Position numbers and translations under genes: made by a program
Shown: piece after piece, positions 8,271 to 16,679 of the stretch
Layout of the letters: each line of letters opens with the position of its first letter
Numbering within the stretch: position 1 is the stretch's first letter
Assembly (NCBI GenBank): GCA_016712265.1
Contig: JADJRJ010000027.1
Coordinates: 310,001 to 374,000 of the forward strand
DNA: 64,000 nucleotides
Reading direction: 5' to 3'
Source: Gemmatimonadota bacterium
GTDB taxonomy: Bacteria; Gemmatimonadota; Gemmatimonadetes; Gemmatimonadales; Gemmatimonadaceae
The notes under the pieces: model-generated
Seen by the model: only the letters and a program-made list of their open reading frames with translations
What the model was told of the DNA's origin: nothing
The model's database searches: none

Positions 8271-9050
8271 CTAGCGGGGCACGAGGGCAACCGCGCGGAG
8301 CGGCCCCCCGGACCCTCCCTCGATCTTCATCGGCAGCGCAATGATCGTCGCGCCCTTGGGCGGGAGGACCCCCACATTCGCAAGGTTCTCGAGGCCGAGG
8401 ACGCCGGCCCGCGCCGCGACCTGGTGCACGATGAAGTCCTTGGATGCGCCGTAGTCGATGGAGGCGACATCCGCGCCTAACGCCTTCACCTTGCGATCCG
8501 TCACCAGCAATCGCGCCGCCTCTTCCCCAAAGCTCGGGAAGTGCAATCGCGACGCATCACCGGGGGTGTTGTCGCCCAGGTATGCCTTGGCATCGGGCCA
8601 CCGCATGGACCATCCCGTGCGCAGGATGACGATCGCCCCGCGTGGGATGGTGCCGTGCGCCTTCTCCCACGCCAGCACATCAGCACGCGTGAGGCGATAG
8701 TCGGCACTGCGCGCGGCTTGTGCACTCACGTCCAGTACGACCGCCGGCCCAATGAACTGGTCGACCGGGATCCGGTCGGCCGTGAGGCCATCCTTCGCGA
8801 AGTGAATGGGAGCGTCCAGGTGCGTCCCGCCATGCTCGGGCGCCGCATAGGCATACGAACTGTAGAACCAGCCGCCCGGCGTGGGACCATACGCCAGCTG
8901 GTCCAGCGAGAACCCCGTGGTAGCCGTGGGCCAATACAACGTCTTCTTGTTGAACGCATGCGTGAGGTCAACGACGCGATATCGCGTGAGATCAACCGCC
9001 TGTGCCGTGAGGAGGCAAGGCACGCAGAGCAAGGTCAGCAGTGTGCGCAT
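8271..9050 (-). CDS. secreted cyclase / kynurenine formamidase-like hydrolase
   Basis: A 259-residue protein of the metal-dependent cyclase family (PF04199). A signal peptide covers about residues 1-17 (LLTLLCVPCLLTAQA). The metal-binding signature HGGTHLDAP lies at residues 73-81, and the downstream region has SIDYGASKDFIVHQV. Family members hydrolyse N-formylkynurenine or related amides; an exported member may act on another substrate. It converges with the membrane protein gene at 7269, with the stop codons adjacent. A Leu-Gly pair near residue 195 is encoded by TTA-GGC within the octamer at 8475. Confidence 0.85.
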   Translation of the reverse strand: MRTLLTLLCVPCLLTAQAVDLTRYRVVDLTHAFNKKTLYWPTATTGFSLDQLAYGPTPGGWFYSSYAYAAPEHGGTHLDAPIHFAKDGLTADRIPVDQFIGPAVVLDVSAQAARSADYRLTRADVLAWEKAHGTIPRGAIVILRTGWSMRWPDAKAYLGDNTPGDASRLHFPSFGEEAARLLVTDRKVKALGADVASIDYGASKDFIVHQVAARAGVLGLENLANVGVLPPKGATIIALPMKIEGGSGGPLRAVALVPR

Positions 9051-9069
9051 GGAAGGGCTCGGAGAAACA

Positions 9070-9180
9070 CGCGTCCCGGCGACCGCCGGGACCCAGTGTC
9101 GTTAGGTGTGGCAAGGGAATAGATAGGCGCGTCCCGCAGAAGCCGGGGCCCAGTGTCCTTGAAGTTTGCAAGCAAGGAAC
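9070..9180. repeat. two copies of a REP-like hairpin element
   Basis: Two imperfect direct copies, at about 9070-9116 and 9128-9180. The first contains GTCCCGGCGACCGCCGGGAC, able to fold into a hairpin, then CCAGTGTC. The second has a decayed arm (GTCCCGCAGAAGCCGGGGC) followed by the same CCAGTGTC. Both end in a purine-rich stretch with GCAAGG. The element lies between two minus-strand genes and resembles the small REP-type palindromes scattered through many genomes. Confidence 0.7.
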
Positions 9181-9271
9181 GGCAATGATGCGAACTTACC
9201 CCATGTATCACGCGTCACGGAGAGACTCAGAGACGTCGAAGCTCGCAGGATGGAGCGGCACCCATGCGACA

Positions 9272-10672
9272 TCATCCCGCGACCCCGTCACCACTCTCCG
9301 CACGCTCCCCGCGTCCATATCCCGTGACAATGACAAGAGGAACCGTAAGCAGCAGCGCCCATGCGTAGAGATTCGCCATCCCCACGGTAAACGGTGACAA
9401 CCGCGGCATCCCGAACGCCTCCGCCCCAGCGCTCGCGCTCGACGCAAGGATCGTCGGGAGGAACCACGGCAGCAGGAACGGCCACGTGCACACGGTGAGG
9501 TCCAACAGGTTCGCGCGGCGATAGGCCGAGAGCCCGACCCTCGCCCCCATCCGCTGGACGATGGTTCCCACGGCGAGCATCGCCACCACACTGTGCGTCG
9601 TCAGCATCACCGCGACAGACACCATCGCGACAATCCAGCCCTCGGTCGCCGCTGCCGACGTCGTGGCGCGGTGCAGGCGCTCCGCAAGGCGGTCCACCAC
9701 CCCCGACGCCTGCAATCCACCCACCAGCCCCATCAGCAGCAACGTGAAGACCGAGACGCCGACCCCGCGGCCCAGCCCATCGATGATGAGTCCACGTGCG
9801 CCGAAGGCTGCACGATCGATGTAGAACACGCGCGCAGGGTCGAGCAGGCCGAGGCCGAGTCCCATCGCCAGCGCGAGGCCAATCCCGGCGAGCAACCCTT
9901 CCAGCAAGTGACGCCGACGAACCAGCATCACAATCACGACCGTCGGCACCAGCAACAGCGGGAGACCCGCGGCCGACCCGGCCAGCGCTGCTGCGGCCCC
10001 GGCGGGACGCGCACGCATCGCCGCGAGCACGACGGTCGCCACCAGCGCGACAAGTCCGGCCGGCAGGACGTACTTCATCCGGCTGCGCACCGTCCCGGGC
10101 ACATCGGTCGCCTGCGAACCGGCACTCGCAATGCTCGTGTCCGACACCGGTGAGATCGAGTCCCCCCAGGTGGCCCCCGCGAGGATCGCCCCCATCAACA
10201 CGACCGGGTCGGCGCCTAACGACCCTCCAGCCGGATACAGCAAGGGCCCGGCCACGAGGATCGTCCCGAAGCTGGTGCCGGTGGCGGTGGAGACCATCGC
10301 ACACGCGAGAAATGCCGCACCGGTGTAGCCTGCTGCGCCGAGTTGGAGTGTGCGAGCCAACCATGCCAACGACGGGATCAGGCCACCTTCAGTCAGCAGC
10401 GTGCCGAGGACGCCACTGAACAGCCAGGCGATGATCATCAGGGCAACGATCGGTTGCCCCATCGACCCCAGGACGGCCTCGGCCCATGCCGGTCGGTCTC
10501 GCACGAGGAGCGCGGCGAGTCCGAGGGCACCGAGCAGCACGGGCCAGAAACCGCGTTCGTCCGGCGCACCATTCACGGCGAGCCAGACGACTCCCGTCAG
10601 GAAGAAGGCGAATGGGGCCAGCGCGCCTGCCAGACCAAGTCGGTACTCGAGCCGACCTGTCGAACCGTTCAT
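9272..10672 (-). CDS. NhaC-family Na+/H+ antiporter
   Basis: A 466-residue transporter with about eleven hydrophobic segments. The NhaC-type core is recognisable in STATGTSFGTILVAGPLLYP and in GATWGDSISPVSDTSIAS, the region that carries ion-binding acidic and polar residues in this family. The protein should exchange Na+ (or a dicarboxylate/amino acid, as in some relatives) for protons across the inner membrane. It stands alone in front of the REP-like pair. A TTA-GGC octamer encodes Leu-Gly in the segment GGSLGADP. Confidence 0.85.
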   Translation of the reverse strand: MNGSTGRLEYRLGLAGALAPFAFFLTGVVWLAVNGAPDERGFWPVLLGALGLAALLVRDRPAWAEAVLGSMGQPIVALMIIAWLFSGVLGTLLTEGGLIPSLAWLARTLQLGAAGYTGAAFLACAMVSTATGTSFGTILVAGPLLYPAGGSLGADPVVLMGAILAGATWGDSISPVSDTSIASAGSQATDVPGTVRSRMKYVLPAGLVALVATVVLAAMRARPAGAAAALAGSAAGLPLLLVPTVVIVMLVRRRHLLEGLLAGIGLALAMGLGLGLLDPARVFYIDRAAFGARGLIIDGLGRGVGVSVFTLLLMGLVGGLQASGVVDRLAERLHRATTSAAATEGWIVAMVSVAVMLTTHSVVAMLAVGTIVQRMGARVGLSAYRRANLLDLTVCTWPFLLPWFLPTILASSASAGAEAFGMPRLSPFTVGMANLYAWALLLTVPLVIVTGYGRGERAESGDGVAG

Positions 10673-10782
10673 GCGTTCCCGGGGAGAAGGATCGCGGGAG
10701 ATAGGGCCCCGTCACCGCGACGGGAAGGGGTCGCGTGCCGCCGTCACCACCGTAGGTTCAATGGGTCTCCTCCCGGCGCCAC

Positions 10783-11127
10783 GTGACCGACGCGACTTTC
10801 ACGCTCTACGACCTCCGGGTCGAGGTTCTTGCCACGGATCGCCCCATGGTCTGCAACCATCCGGCCGGCACCTGGTTCGAGCTGCACGGGGAGAACCTGC
10901 GCTTTCCCGACGGCCAGTCCTTTCCGCTGTACCCGCTGGCCGCGCTCCTCCCCATCCTGCCGGCCAAGCAGCGGATGACCGATCCCGCCGACTGGATGAC
11001 CACCGACACGGACATCGCCTGCCCGGATCCCTATTGTGGCGGCCGCTTTCGCATCACCCGCACGGGGATGCGTAGTTTTCGCCATGGCGACGTCACCGTC
11101 GTCCCCATGCCCCCCGACGCCCCCTGA
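10783..11127 (+). CDS. TIGR04076-family protein
   Basis: A 114-residue protein starting at GTG. It has the TIGR04076 layout: an N-terminal VEVLATDRPMVCNHPAGTWF with a conserved cysteine at about residue 24, then SFPLYPLAALLPILPAKQR. A second cysteine pair occurs in ACPDPYCGGRF. The function of the family is unknown. The next gene starts two bases after its stop, so it heads a short operon with the DinB-family genes. Confidence 0.75.
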   Translation: MTDATFTLYDLRVEVLATDRPMVCNHPAGTWFELHGENLRFPDGQSFPLYPLAALLPILPAKQRMTDPADWMTTDTDIACPDPYCGGRFRITRTGMRSFRHGDVTVVPMPPDAP

Positions 11128-11129
11128 TC

Positions 11130-11669
11130 ATGCGGACCACCATCGCCTCCCTCGAAGCCGAGTACCTGCGCTACAAGGGGCTTGCAGAAGCCACCTTCGC
11201 CCAGCTTGATGAAGCCCAGCTCGGGATGCGCGCCGGGGAAACCTCCAACTCGATCGCCACGATCGTCTGGCACATGGCGGGCAACCTCACGTCCCGCTTC
11301 ACCGACTTTCTCACGACCGACGGCGAAAAGCCGTGGCGGCAGCGCGAGGAGGAGTTCACCGACCGCGACGTGTCGCGGGACGTTCTCCTCGAGAAGTGGA
11401 ACGCGGGATGGCAGGTGTTGTTCGACACCCTGGGCACCCTGGTCGACGACGACCTCTCCCGCACGGTGGTGATCCGCGGACAGGAGCTGCCCGTCGTTGA
11501 GGCCCTGCACCGCTCCCTCGCCCACGCCGCGTCCCACGTGGGGCAGATCCAGTTCTGGGGGAAGGTGATGAAGGGAACGACCTGGAACTACCTGTCCATT
11601 CCACCTGGCGGTACGGCGGCGTACAACGCCAACCCGACGCACGAGAAGCCGCCCACGTCGCGCGCGTAG
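11130..11669 (+). CDS. DinB-like protein (DUF1572)
   Basis: A 179-residue four-helix bundle of the DinB/YfiT superfamily, DUF1572 branch. The three metal-ligand histidines expected of the fold can be placed at His48 (IVWHMAGN) and His132/His136 (SLAHAASHVGQ). Members include thiol transferases that use bacillithiol or mycothiol, but most are uncharacterised. It follows the TIGR04076 gene by two bases and precedes a secreted DinB-like gene, so it is likely part of one transcript. Confidence 0.85.
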   Translation: MRTTIASLEAEYLRYKGLAEATFAQLDEAQLGMRAGETSNSIATIVWHMAGNLTSRFTDFLTTDGEKPWRQREEEFTDRDVSRDVLLEKWNAGWQVLFDTLGTLVDDDLSRTVVIRGQELPVVEALHRSLAHAASHVGQIQFWGKVMKGTTWNYLSIPPGGTAAYNANPTHEKPPTSRA

Positions 11670-11698
11670 TCTCCCTCACCATTCACCCCTCCATCACC

Positions 11699-12274
11699 AT
11701 GCGACCCACGCGTTTCACCCTCCTCGCCCTGTTCGCCGCCGCCGCCTGCACACCGGCCGAAAAGCCGGCGGACACCGCGACGACCGCTCCAGCCGCCACC
11801 CTGATGGCCGACCTCATGAAGGACGTCGGCGAGGTGGAGCAGAAGCTGGTTGACCTGGCCAAGGCCATCCCGGCTAACAAGTACAGCTACCGCCCCTCGG
11901 CTGGCGTGCGCTCGGTGGGAGAAGTGGTGATGCACGTCGCGAGCGACAACTACTTCATCCCGGCTGCGGCGGGAACGCCGGCGCCGGCGGCCACGGGAAT
12001 CGTCCCCGACAACTACGAGTCGGTGGTCGCCTACGAAAAGCGCGCCGTCTCGCCGGACTCCGCGGTGAAGGAGATGCAGGCGTCGTTTGCCTTCATGAAG
12101 CAGGCGATGCAGGCGGCCACGCCGGAGGCGATGTCCGCGAAGAAGAGCATGTTCGGCGCCGAATACACGGGGCAGCAGGTATGGATCATGGCAACCACGC
12201 ACCTGCATGAGCACCTGGGGCAGATGATTGCCTACGCGCGCGCGAACAACATCACCCCGCCGTGGAGCAAGTAG
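11699..12274 (+). CDS. DinB-like lipoprotein
   Basis: A 191-residue protein with a lipoprotein signal: hydrophobic LLALFAAAAC with the lipobox cysteine at residue 17, then a proline/threonine-rich linker. The mature part is a DinB-like four-helix bundle with histidines in VVMHVASDN and in TTHLHEHLGQM. Cell-envelope DinB proteins recur in environmental bacteria, but their substrate is unknown. It lies 29 bases after the cytosolic DUF1572 gene, giving a pair of the same fold on the two sides of the membrane. Confidence 0.85.
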   Translation: MRPTRFTLLALFAAAACTPAEKPADTATTAPAATLMADLMKDVGEVEQKLVDLAKAIPANKYSYRPSAGVRSVGEVVMHVASDNYFIPAAAGTPAPAATGIVPDNYESVVAYEKRAVSPDSAVKEMQASFAFMKQAMQAATPEAMSAKKSMFGAEYTGQQVWIMATTHLHEHLGQMIAYARANNITPPWSK

Positions 12275-12294
12275 GACGCTCGCGGTAACCTCGC

Positions 12295-13308
12295 GTGGAT
12301 GACCGTGCCGTAAAGCCTGCCACCGCCCTCATCAAGGGTGGGTGGCAGCTGGCCGGCGGGCACGGCCCCGTGGATCGCGCCGCGGCCCTCGCGGACATGC
12401 GCGCCTTTGTCGACGCCGGCGTGACCGCATTCGACTGCGCCGACATCTATACGGGGGTCGAGGCGCTGATCGGCGAGTTTCTCCGCACGGTGCCGCCGGG
12501 AACCGTCCGGATCCATACCAAGTGCGTGCCGGACCTGGACCAGCTCGATACGCTGGACATCGAGACCATGGCGCGCACGATCCAGCGCTCGCGCGAGCGC
12601 CTGGGGGTCGCAGCGATCGACCTTGTGCAGTTTCACTGGTGGGACTACACACGCGGAGATTATGTCGCCGCGGCGCAGGCGCTGGCCGACCTGCGCCCAC
12701 GTGGGCTGTTCGCCCGACTCGGCCTGACCAACTTCGGCGTGCTACAGCTCAAGGCACTGCTCGCCGCCGGCGTGCCGATCGCCACCCACCAGGTGCAGTA
12801 CTCGCTGCTCGACCGGCGACCGGCGGCGACGATGACGGCGCTGTGCCAGGTCCACGGGATCGGCCTGCTGTGTTATGGCGCGCTCGCCGGTGGCTTTTTC
12901 CATGAGCGATGGCTGGGCGCACCGGAGCCCGCCGAACCCATGGAGAATCGGTCCCTGGTGAAGTACAAGCTCATCATCGATGAAGTCGGCGGATGGACGC
13001 GATTCCAGACCCTGCTCCAGAAGCTGGACGCGGTCGCGCGTTCACACGGTGTGAGCATCGGCGCAGTCGCCATTCGCTGGGTTCTTGAACAACCTGGGGT
13101 TCAGGCCGTGATCGTGGGTGCGCGCCACGCGGGCCACCTCGCCGCGACGCTGGCCGCGCTCTCGCTGGCGTTTACCGACCGCGACCGCGCAGAGATCGAC
13201 ACCTGTCTCGCCGAGCTGACGGTTCCGCCGGGGGACGTATACGAGCTCGAGCGTGACCGCAGCGGTCGCCACGGGCGCATCATGCGCTACAACCTGTCGA
13301 CGAGCTGA
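12295..13308 (+). CDS. aldo/keto reductase
   Basis: A 337-residue NAD(P)H-dependent oxidoreductase of the AKR superfamily with a complete (beta/alpha)8 barrel. The catalytic tetrad can be placed at Asp47, Tyr52, Lys76 and His114 (motifs FDCADIY, IHTKC and QFHWWDY). The C-terminal cofactor loop is AVIVGARHAGHL. The GTG at 12295 is the only in-frame start giving a full first strand. The unusual QFHWWDYTRGDY region suggests a larger substrate pocket than classical AKRs. It lies 20 bases after the DinB lipoprotein gene. Confidence 0.88.
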   Translation: MDDRAVKPATALIKGGWQLAGGHGPVDRAAALADMRAFVDAGVTAFDCADIYTGVEALIGEFLRTVPPGTVRIHTKCVPDLDQLDTLDIETMARTIQRSRERLGVAAIDLVQFHWWDYTRGDYVAAAQALADLRPRGLFARLGLTNFGVLQLKALLAAGVPIATHQVQYSLLDRRPAATMTALCQVHGIGLLCYGALAGGFFHERWLGAPEPAEPMENRSLVKYKLIIDEVGGWTRFQTLLQKLDAVARSHGVSIGAVAIRWVLEQPGVQAVIVGARHAGHLAATLAALSLAFTDRDRAEIDTCLAELTVPPGDVYELERDRSGRHGRIMRYNLSTS

Positions 13309-13657
13309 TTGTTTGCCTGGTGGCTGGGCCATGCCACGGGGACCGCGCACTGTCACATCGCTCCACGGAACCGTTACGGGCGTGCAGCACCCCTGCCTAA
13401 CCAGTCCCACGGGGGCGACGGCGAACCTTGCCGGTCAGCAACAAGCGCGCGGAAGTTTCTGTGATGGGTCGCACATCATTCGTTTTGGTGTCGAACCCGG
13501 CTCCTCTCCGGGTCGGACAGCCTGACGCGATCCGGGCAGCCGACCGGCAGTTCCTGCCGACCACGTCGGGAGGACTCCACGGATGCGGGGTCTGGTCCGA
13601 GACTTGCTTACCAGTACCTGTGAGACGCACACCAACCCTGGTATCCTGGAGATCCTG
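13309..13657 (+). promoter_or_regulatory. gene-free leader region with two hairpins
   Basis: 349 bases before the small peptide gene. Two short perfect hairpins are visible: ACCCGG / CCGGGT at 13495-13513 with a 7-base loop, and CGGCAG / CTGCCG at 13545-13559 with a 3-base loop. The peptide promoter must lie here or read through from upstream, but I see no convincing -35/-10 pair. A Shine-Dalgarno-like GGAG at 13648-13651 stands six bases before the ATG. I could not match the region to a known riboswitch. Confidence 0.35.
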
Positions 13658-13831
13658 ATGTACGAAACCCCGAAGCTTGAGAAGTTCGGCAGCTTTCGCG
13701 AGCTGACCCTGAACCGTTATCCGTCCACCAACACCAAGCGCGTCATTGGCGATGACCTGATCCCCGGCATCGGCATGGACTGCGACGGCAACGCTCCGGT
13801 CGGCGACCCGACCGCCTGCATCCGCTCGTAA
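13658..13831 (+). CDS. RiPP-like precursor peptide with lasso-type leader
   Basis: A 57-residue peptide. Residues 2-17 match the lasso-precursor leader pattern YxxPxLxxxGxFxxxT: Tyr2, Pro5, Leu7, Gly11, Phe13, Thr17. In this class the leader motif is read by the B1 recognition protein and the penultimate leader residue is Thr. The residues right after Thr17-Leu18 lack an acidic residue at ring positions 7-9, so the core is not canonical. The C-terminal 21 residues carry two cysteines (42, 54) and several Asp/Gly. The gene has a good ribosome site (GGAG) and its own terminator. No cyclase or protease gene is nearby, so modification, if any, would act in trans. Confidence 0.6.
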   Translation: MYETPKLEKFGSFRELTLNRYPSTNTKRVIGDDLIPGIGMDCDGNAPVGDPTACIRS

Positions 13832-13867
13832 GCGCCCTGCGGCGCCCAGCGCCGCCCCAGCAGTAAG

Positions 13868-13916
13868 CCACCCCGCGTCGCCGCTCCTCACTGAGCCGAC
13901 GCGGGGTGGTTTGCGT
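13868..13916 (+). terminator. intrinsic terminator after the small peptide gene
   Basis: A perfect 13-base-pair stem: CCACCCCGCGTCG at 13868-13880 pairs with CGACGCGGGGTGG at 13897-13909, followed by TTTGCGTTT. It sits 36 bases after the peptide stop codon and points the same way, so the peptide is probably made from a short, separate transcript. Confidence 0.8.
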
Positions 13917-14270
13917 TTGGAGGCAGCCTCGACGGTGGGAGGCCATCGTCCGGGCGCCGGGTTGCCGTTCGGACCGCGTCGCCCCCCCCGCGCGACGCCG
14001 TGTGTGGCCCCTATTGAGCGGCCGGTGGGGACCGGTCGGCCACCCCCGTCCACGCAGGTCGGCACCGGGCCACCCCTCCCTGATCCACCTCAATGCGCAC
14101 CGGCCCGGGCCGGCCGAGCCGTCACCGCCGACGGCTTAACGCTCGATGAGCGGTCCCCAACCCACGCGTGTTCCCTTGCACATCTGTGCAGGGAGCTGTA
14201 GGGTTGTCTTTACCCGGCGCAGTTCCCCACGGGTTCCCACCGCAGGTCCACAACTCAATCCTCCCCCACC
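13917..14270. other. intergenic region without a gene
   Basis: 354 bases between the terminator and the basic protein gene. Short frames on both strands are proline/arginine-rich artefacts of the high G+C content. Nothing resembling an RNA gene is evident. The last 80 bases are slightly more A+T rich and should carry the promoter of the gene at 14271. Confidence 0.5.
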
Positions 14271-14609
14271 ATGGCCGCACGTAGCCGCCGCCAGGCTCCC
14301 GCCAAGCGCCCTGGCAAGTCCGCCCGCAAGAAGACCACGCAGCAGGGCTTCCCCCGCGGAGCCAAGCACCCCTCCGCGCAGCTCACGGCTGACGTGGTCA
14401 AGGCACTCCGCGCGGGCAAGTACGACAATCGCCCCTACGCCGAGCTGGCCGAAAAGTGGGGAGTCTCCCCCGCGGCGATCTCCCTCGCCCGCACAGGAAA
14501 GACCTGGACCTGGCTCCCCGGTGCCAAGAAGCCCATGAAGCCTACCGACCCGAAGCGCTCCCGGCGCCGGCCGGCTGGTACCCGCGCGGCCAAGCGGAAG
14601 TCGAGGTAG
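14271..14609 (+). CDS. small basic DNA-binding-like protein
   Basis: A 112-residue protein flanked by lysine/arginine/alanine-rich tails (AARSRRQAPAKRPGKSARKK at the start; KRSRRRPAG near the end), like histone-H1-type or AT-hook tails. The middle, about residues 38-75, reads as a helix-turn-helix (YAELAEKWGVSPAAISLART), a pattern familiar from sigma-factor or MarR-like domains. It probably binds nucleic acid. No family name can be given. The next gene starts 10 bases later on the same strand. Confidence 0.65.
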   Translation: MAARSRRQAPAKRPGKSARKKTTQQGFPRGAKHPSAQLTADVVKALRAGKYDNRPYAELAEKWGVSPAAISLARTGKTWTWLPGAKKPMKPTDPKRSRRRPAGTRAAKRKSR

Positions 14610-14619
14610 CTTTTCCGGG

Positions 14620-15759
14620 ATGCAACGCATCCCGGCCTTCCTCCTGATCCTGGCGGGCGCAACCGCGCCCGCCACCCTCGGCGCGCAGTCTTGCCCGCCG
14701 GGCGCCGTCCTCGACAGCACTGGCGCCCGGTTGCAGGGCCTGGTCGACTCCCTCGCCCGCGCCAACCCCTCCATCTCGGGCATCTCCCTCGCGGTCATCG
14801 GCCGCGGGGGATGTATGCGCTTTGAGGGGGCGGCCGGTGTCGCCGACCGGACCACGGGCGCACGGCTCACCCCGGCGTTTACCCATCGGATCGCCAGCAA
14901 CACCAAGACGTATGTGGCCGCCGCGGCGATGCGGCTCGTTGAGGACGGGCGCCTGTCGCTCGACGACCGGATCACCCAGCGGCTCTCAACCGGGCACCTC
15001 GCCGCCCTGCGGCGCGACGGATACGACGTCGATCGCATGACCGTTCGGCACCTGATCACCCACCGGGCGGGGATCTACGACTACGCGATGGACGACCGCT
15101 TTATCGCAGCGACCCTCGCACGACCAACGTACCGATGGACCCGCAGCGAACAGGTGGACTCGGCGATGGCCTGGGGGGCCCCGTATGGCGCGCCGGGTCA
15201 GGTCTACCACTACACGGACACCGGCTACCTCCTGCTCGCCGAGGTGATCGAGCGGATCACCGGGCAGGGATTGGCGCCCTCGCTGCGCTCGCTGCTGAAC
15301 TTCGAGCGCCTTCAGCTGGGGGCGACCTGGCTGGAGAGCCTGGAGCCGCAGCCCGCCACCGCCGGCCCGCGCGCCCACCAGTACATCGGCCCGCAGGACA
15401 CCTATGGCTTTGACGCCAGTGTTGACCTGTACGGCGGCGGCGGGCTGGTTGCGACGCCGATGGATATGGCGCGGTTCACGCGGGCCCTGCTGACCGGGCA
15501 CGTGTTTCGCTCCCCGGCCACGTTGACGCTGATGAAAACCACCATGGGGTCGTCGGGGCGCGCCGCGGGGTACGCGGCGGGGTTGTCCGGCGTGCGAGTG
15601 GGGACTGCGGAGGGATGGGGACACTCCGGCTTCTGGAACACCTGGTCGTACCACTTTCCGGCGCAGGATGTCACCCTGGCGGCGTCGGTCACCGAGCAAA
15701 CGGACCGCACGGTGTCCCGGGCCCTTCTCGAGCAGGCGGCGCATGTTGTCTTTCGCTAG
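14620..15759 (+). CDS. secreted serine hydrolase, beta-lactamase class C family
   Basis: A 379-residue penicillin-binding-protein-like serine hydrolase (PF00144). A signal peptide covers about residues 1-22 (FLLILAGATAPATLGAQ). The SxxK motif is Ser93-Lys96 (IASNTKTY), the Tyr motif is YTDTGY near 202, and the third motif is GHSGFW near 335. Family members are esterases, D-aminopeptidases or D,D-peptidases; the substrate cannot be read from the sequence. Its last 17 bases overlap the start of the cyanophycinase gene, so the two are coexpressed. Confidence 0.88.
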   Translation: MQRIPAFLLILAGATAPATLGAQSCPPGAVLDSTGARLQGLVDSLARANPSISGISLAVIGRGGCMRFEGAAGVADRTTGARLTPAFTHRIASNTKTYVAAAAMRLVEDGRLSLDDRITQRLSTGHLAALRRDGYDVDRMTVRHLITHRAGIYDYAMDDRFIAATLARPTYRWTRSEQVDSAMAWGAPYGAPGQVYHYTDTGYLLLAEVIERITGQGLAPSLRSLLNFERLQLGATWLESLEPQPATAGPRAHQYIGPQDTYGFDASVDLYGGGGLVATPMDMARFTRALLTGHVFRSPATLTLMKTTMGSSGRAAGYAAGLSGVRVGTAEGWGHSGFWNTWSYHFPAQDVTLAASVTEQTDRTVSRALLEQAAHVVFR

Positions 15760-16621
15760 GGCACGGATCCTCCTTGCCGTCGCCGCGTGGCTTCCGCTGC
15801 AGGCGCTCGCACAAGGCACGCTGTTCGTCGTTGGCGGTGGGCCGCAACCGGACGCCCTCGTGCGGGAGTTTGTTGAGCTGGCCGGCGGCCGTGGGCGGGC
15901 CCGCATCGTGGTGATGGCGATGGCCAGCGCCGACGGCGAGAAGAGTGGCGAAGACAAGGCCAGGCAGCTGCGCGGGCTTGGCGCGACGGCCACCAACCTG
16001 TGGATCAACCGTCGGCAGGCCGACAGCGATTCGGTGGCCCGCCTGCTCGACGGGGCGACGGGGATCTGGTTTGGCGGTGGACTGCAGACCCGTCTGGCCG
16101 ATGTCATTGTGGGGACACGAGTCGGCGCCGCCATCCGGGCCCGCTACGCGGCTGGTGCCGTGATTGGCGGGACGTCGGCCGGCGCCGCCGTCATGTCCAC
16201 CCCGATGATCACTGGGGATGAGCGCCGGCGGGGCGGCGACCGGTACCCGGATGATTCCTCGGCCATCTTCATCACGATCGATCGCCAGAACGTCGAGACG
16301 GCCACCGGCCTCGACCTGTTGACCCAGGTGGTCATCGACCAGCACTTCGTGCGCCGCAAGCGGCATAACCGCCTGCTCTCCCTCGTCCTCGAGGGACCGG
16401 TCCGACTCGGTGCAGGCATCGACGAGTCGACCGCGCTGGTGATCGAGCCCTCGGGCGGTTGGCGGGTGAGCGGGGCAAGCACCGTCGTGATCTATGATGC
16501 GCGCCAGGCCACCGCCGGGCCCGCCACCTCACCGTTAGGCGGCAGCGGGATCATGACCCACGTGTTGCCGGCCGGATCGCGCTTTGATCCTACGAGCGGC
16601 CGGGCCACCCTGCCCCGCTGA
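15743..16621 (+). CDS. secreted cyanophycinase (peptidase S51)
   Basis: A 292-residue S51 serine peptidase. Residues 1-23 form a signal peptide (LLAVAAWLPLQALA), so it acts outside the cytoplasm, like CphE-type enzymes. The nucleophile elbow GTSAGAAVM places the catalytic serine at residue 145. Other family features are LFVVGGGPQPDA at the N-terminus, IWFGGGLQ, and DQHFVRRKRHNRL after the nucleophile. Cyanophycinases release beta-Asp-Arg dipeptides from cyanophycin. The ATG at 15743 overlaps the serine hydrolase gene. A frame-broken second cyanophycinase lies at 23690, close to cphA. Confidence 0.88.
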   Translation: MLSFARARILLAVAAWLPLQALAQGTLFVVGGGPQPDALVREFVELAGGRGRARIVVMAMASADGEKSGEDKARQLRGLGATATNLWINRRQADSDSVARLLDGATGIWFGGGLQTRLADVIVGTRVGAAIRARYAAGAVIGGTSAGAAVMSTPMITGDERRRGGDRYPDDSSAIFITIDRQNVETATGLDLLTQVVIDQHFVRRKRHNRLLSLVLEGPVRLGAGIDESTALVIEPSGGWRVSGASTVVIYDARQATAGPATSPLGGSGIMTHVLPAGSRFDPTSGRATLPR

Positions 16622-16679
16622 CCGACGGTTCGTCCCAGCAGTGGTTTCCTGACGCCGGGCAACACCCTACCTTGACGCC

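Noticed and set aside
13906..14201. A 96-residue frame after the peptide terminator
   Set aside because: Pro/Arg/Gly-rich sequence with no start signal, typical of non-coding GC-rich DNA.
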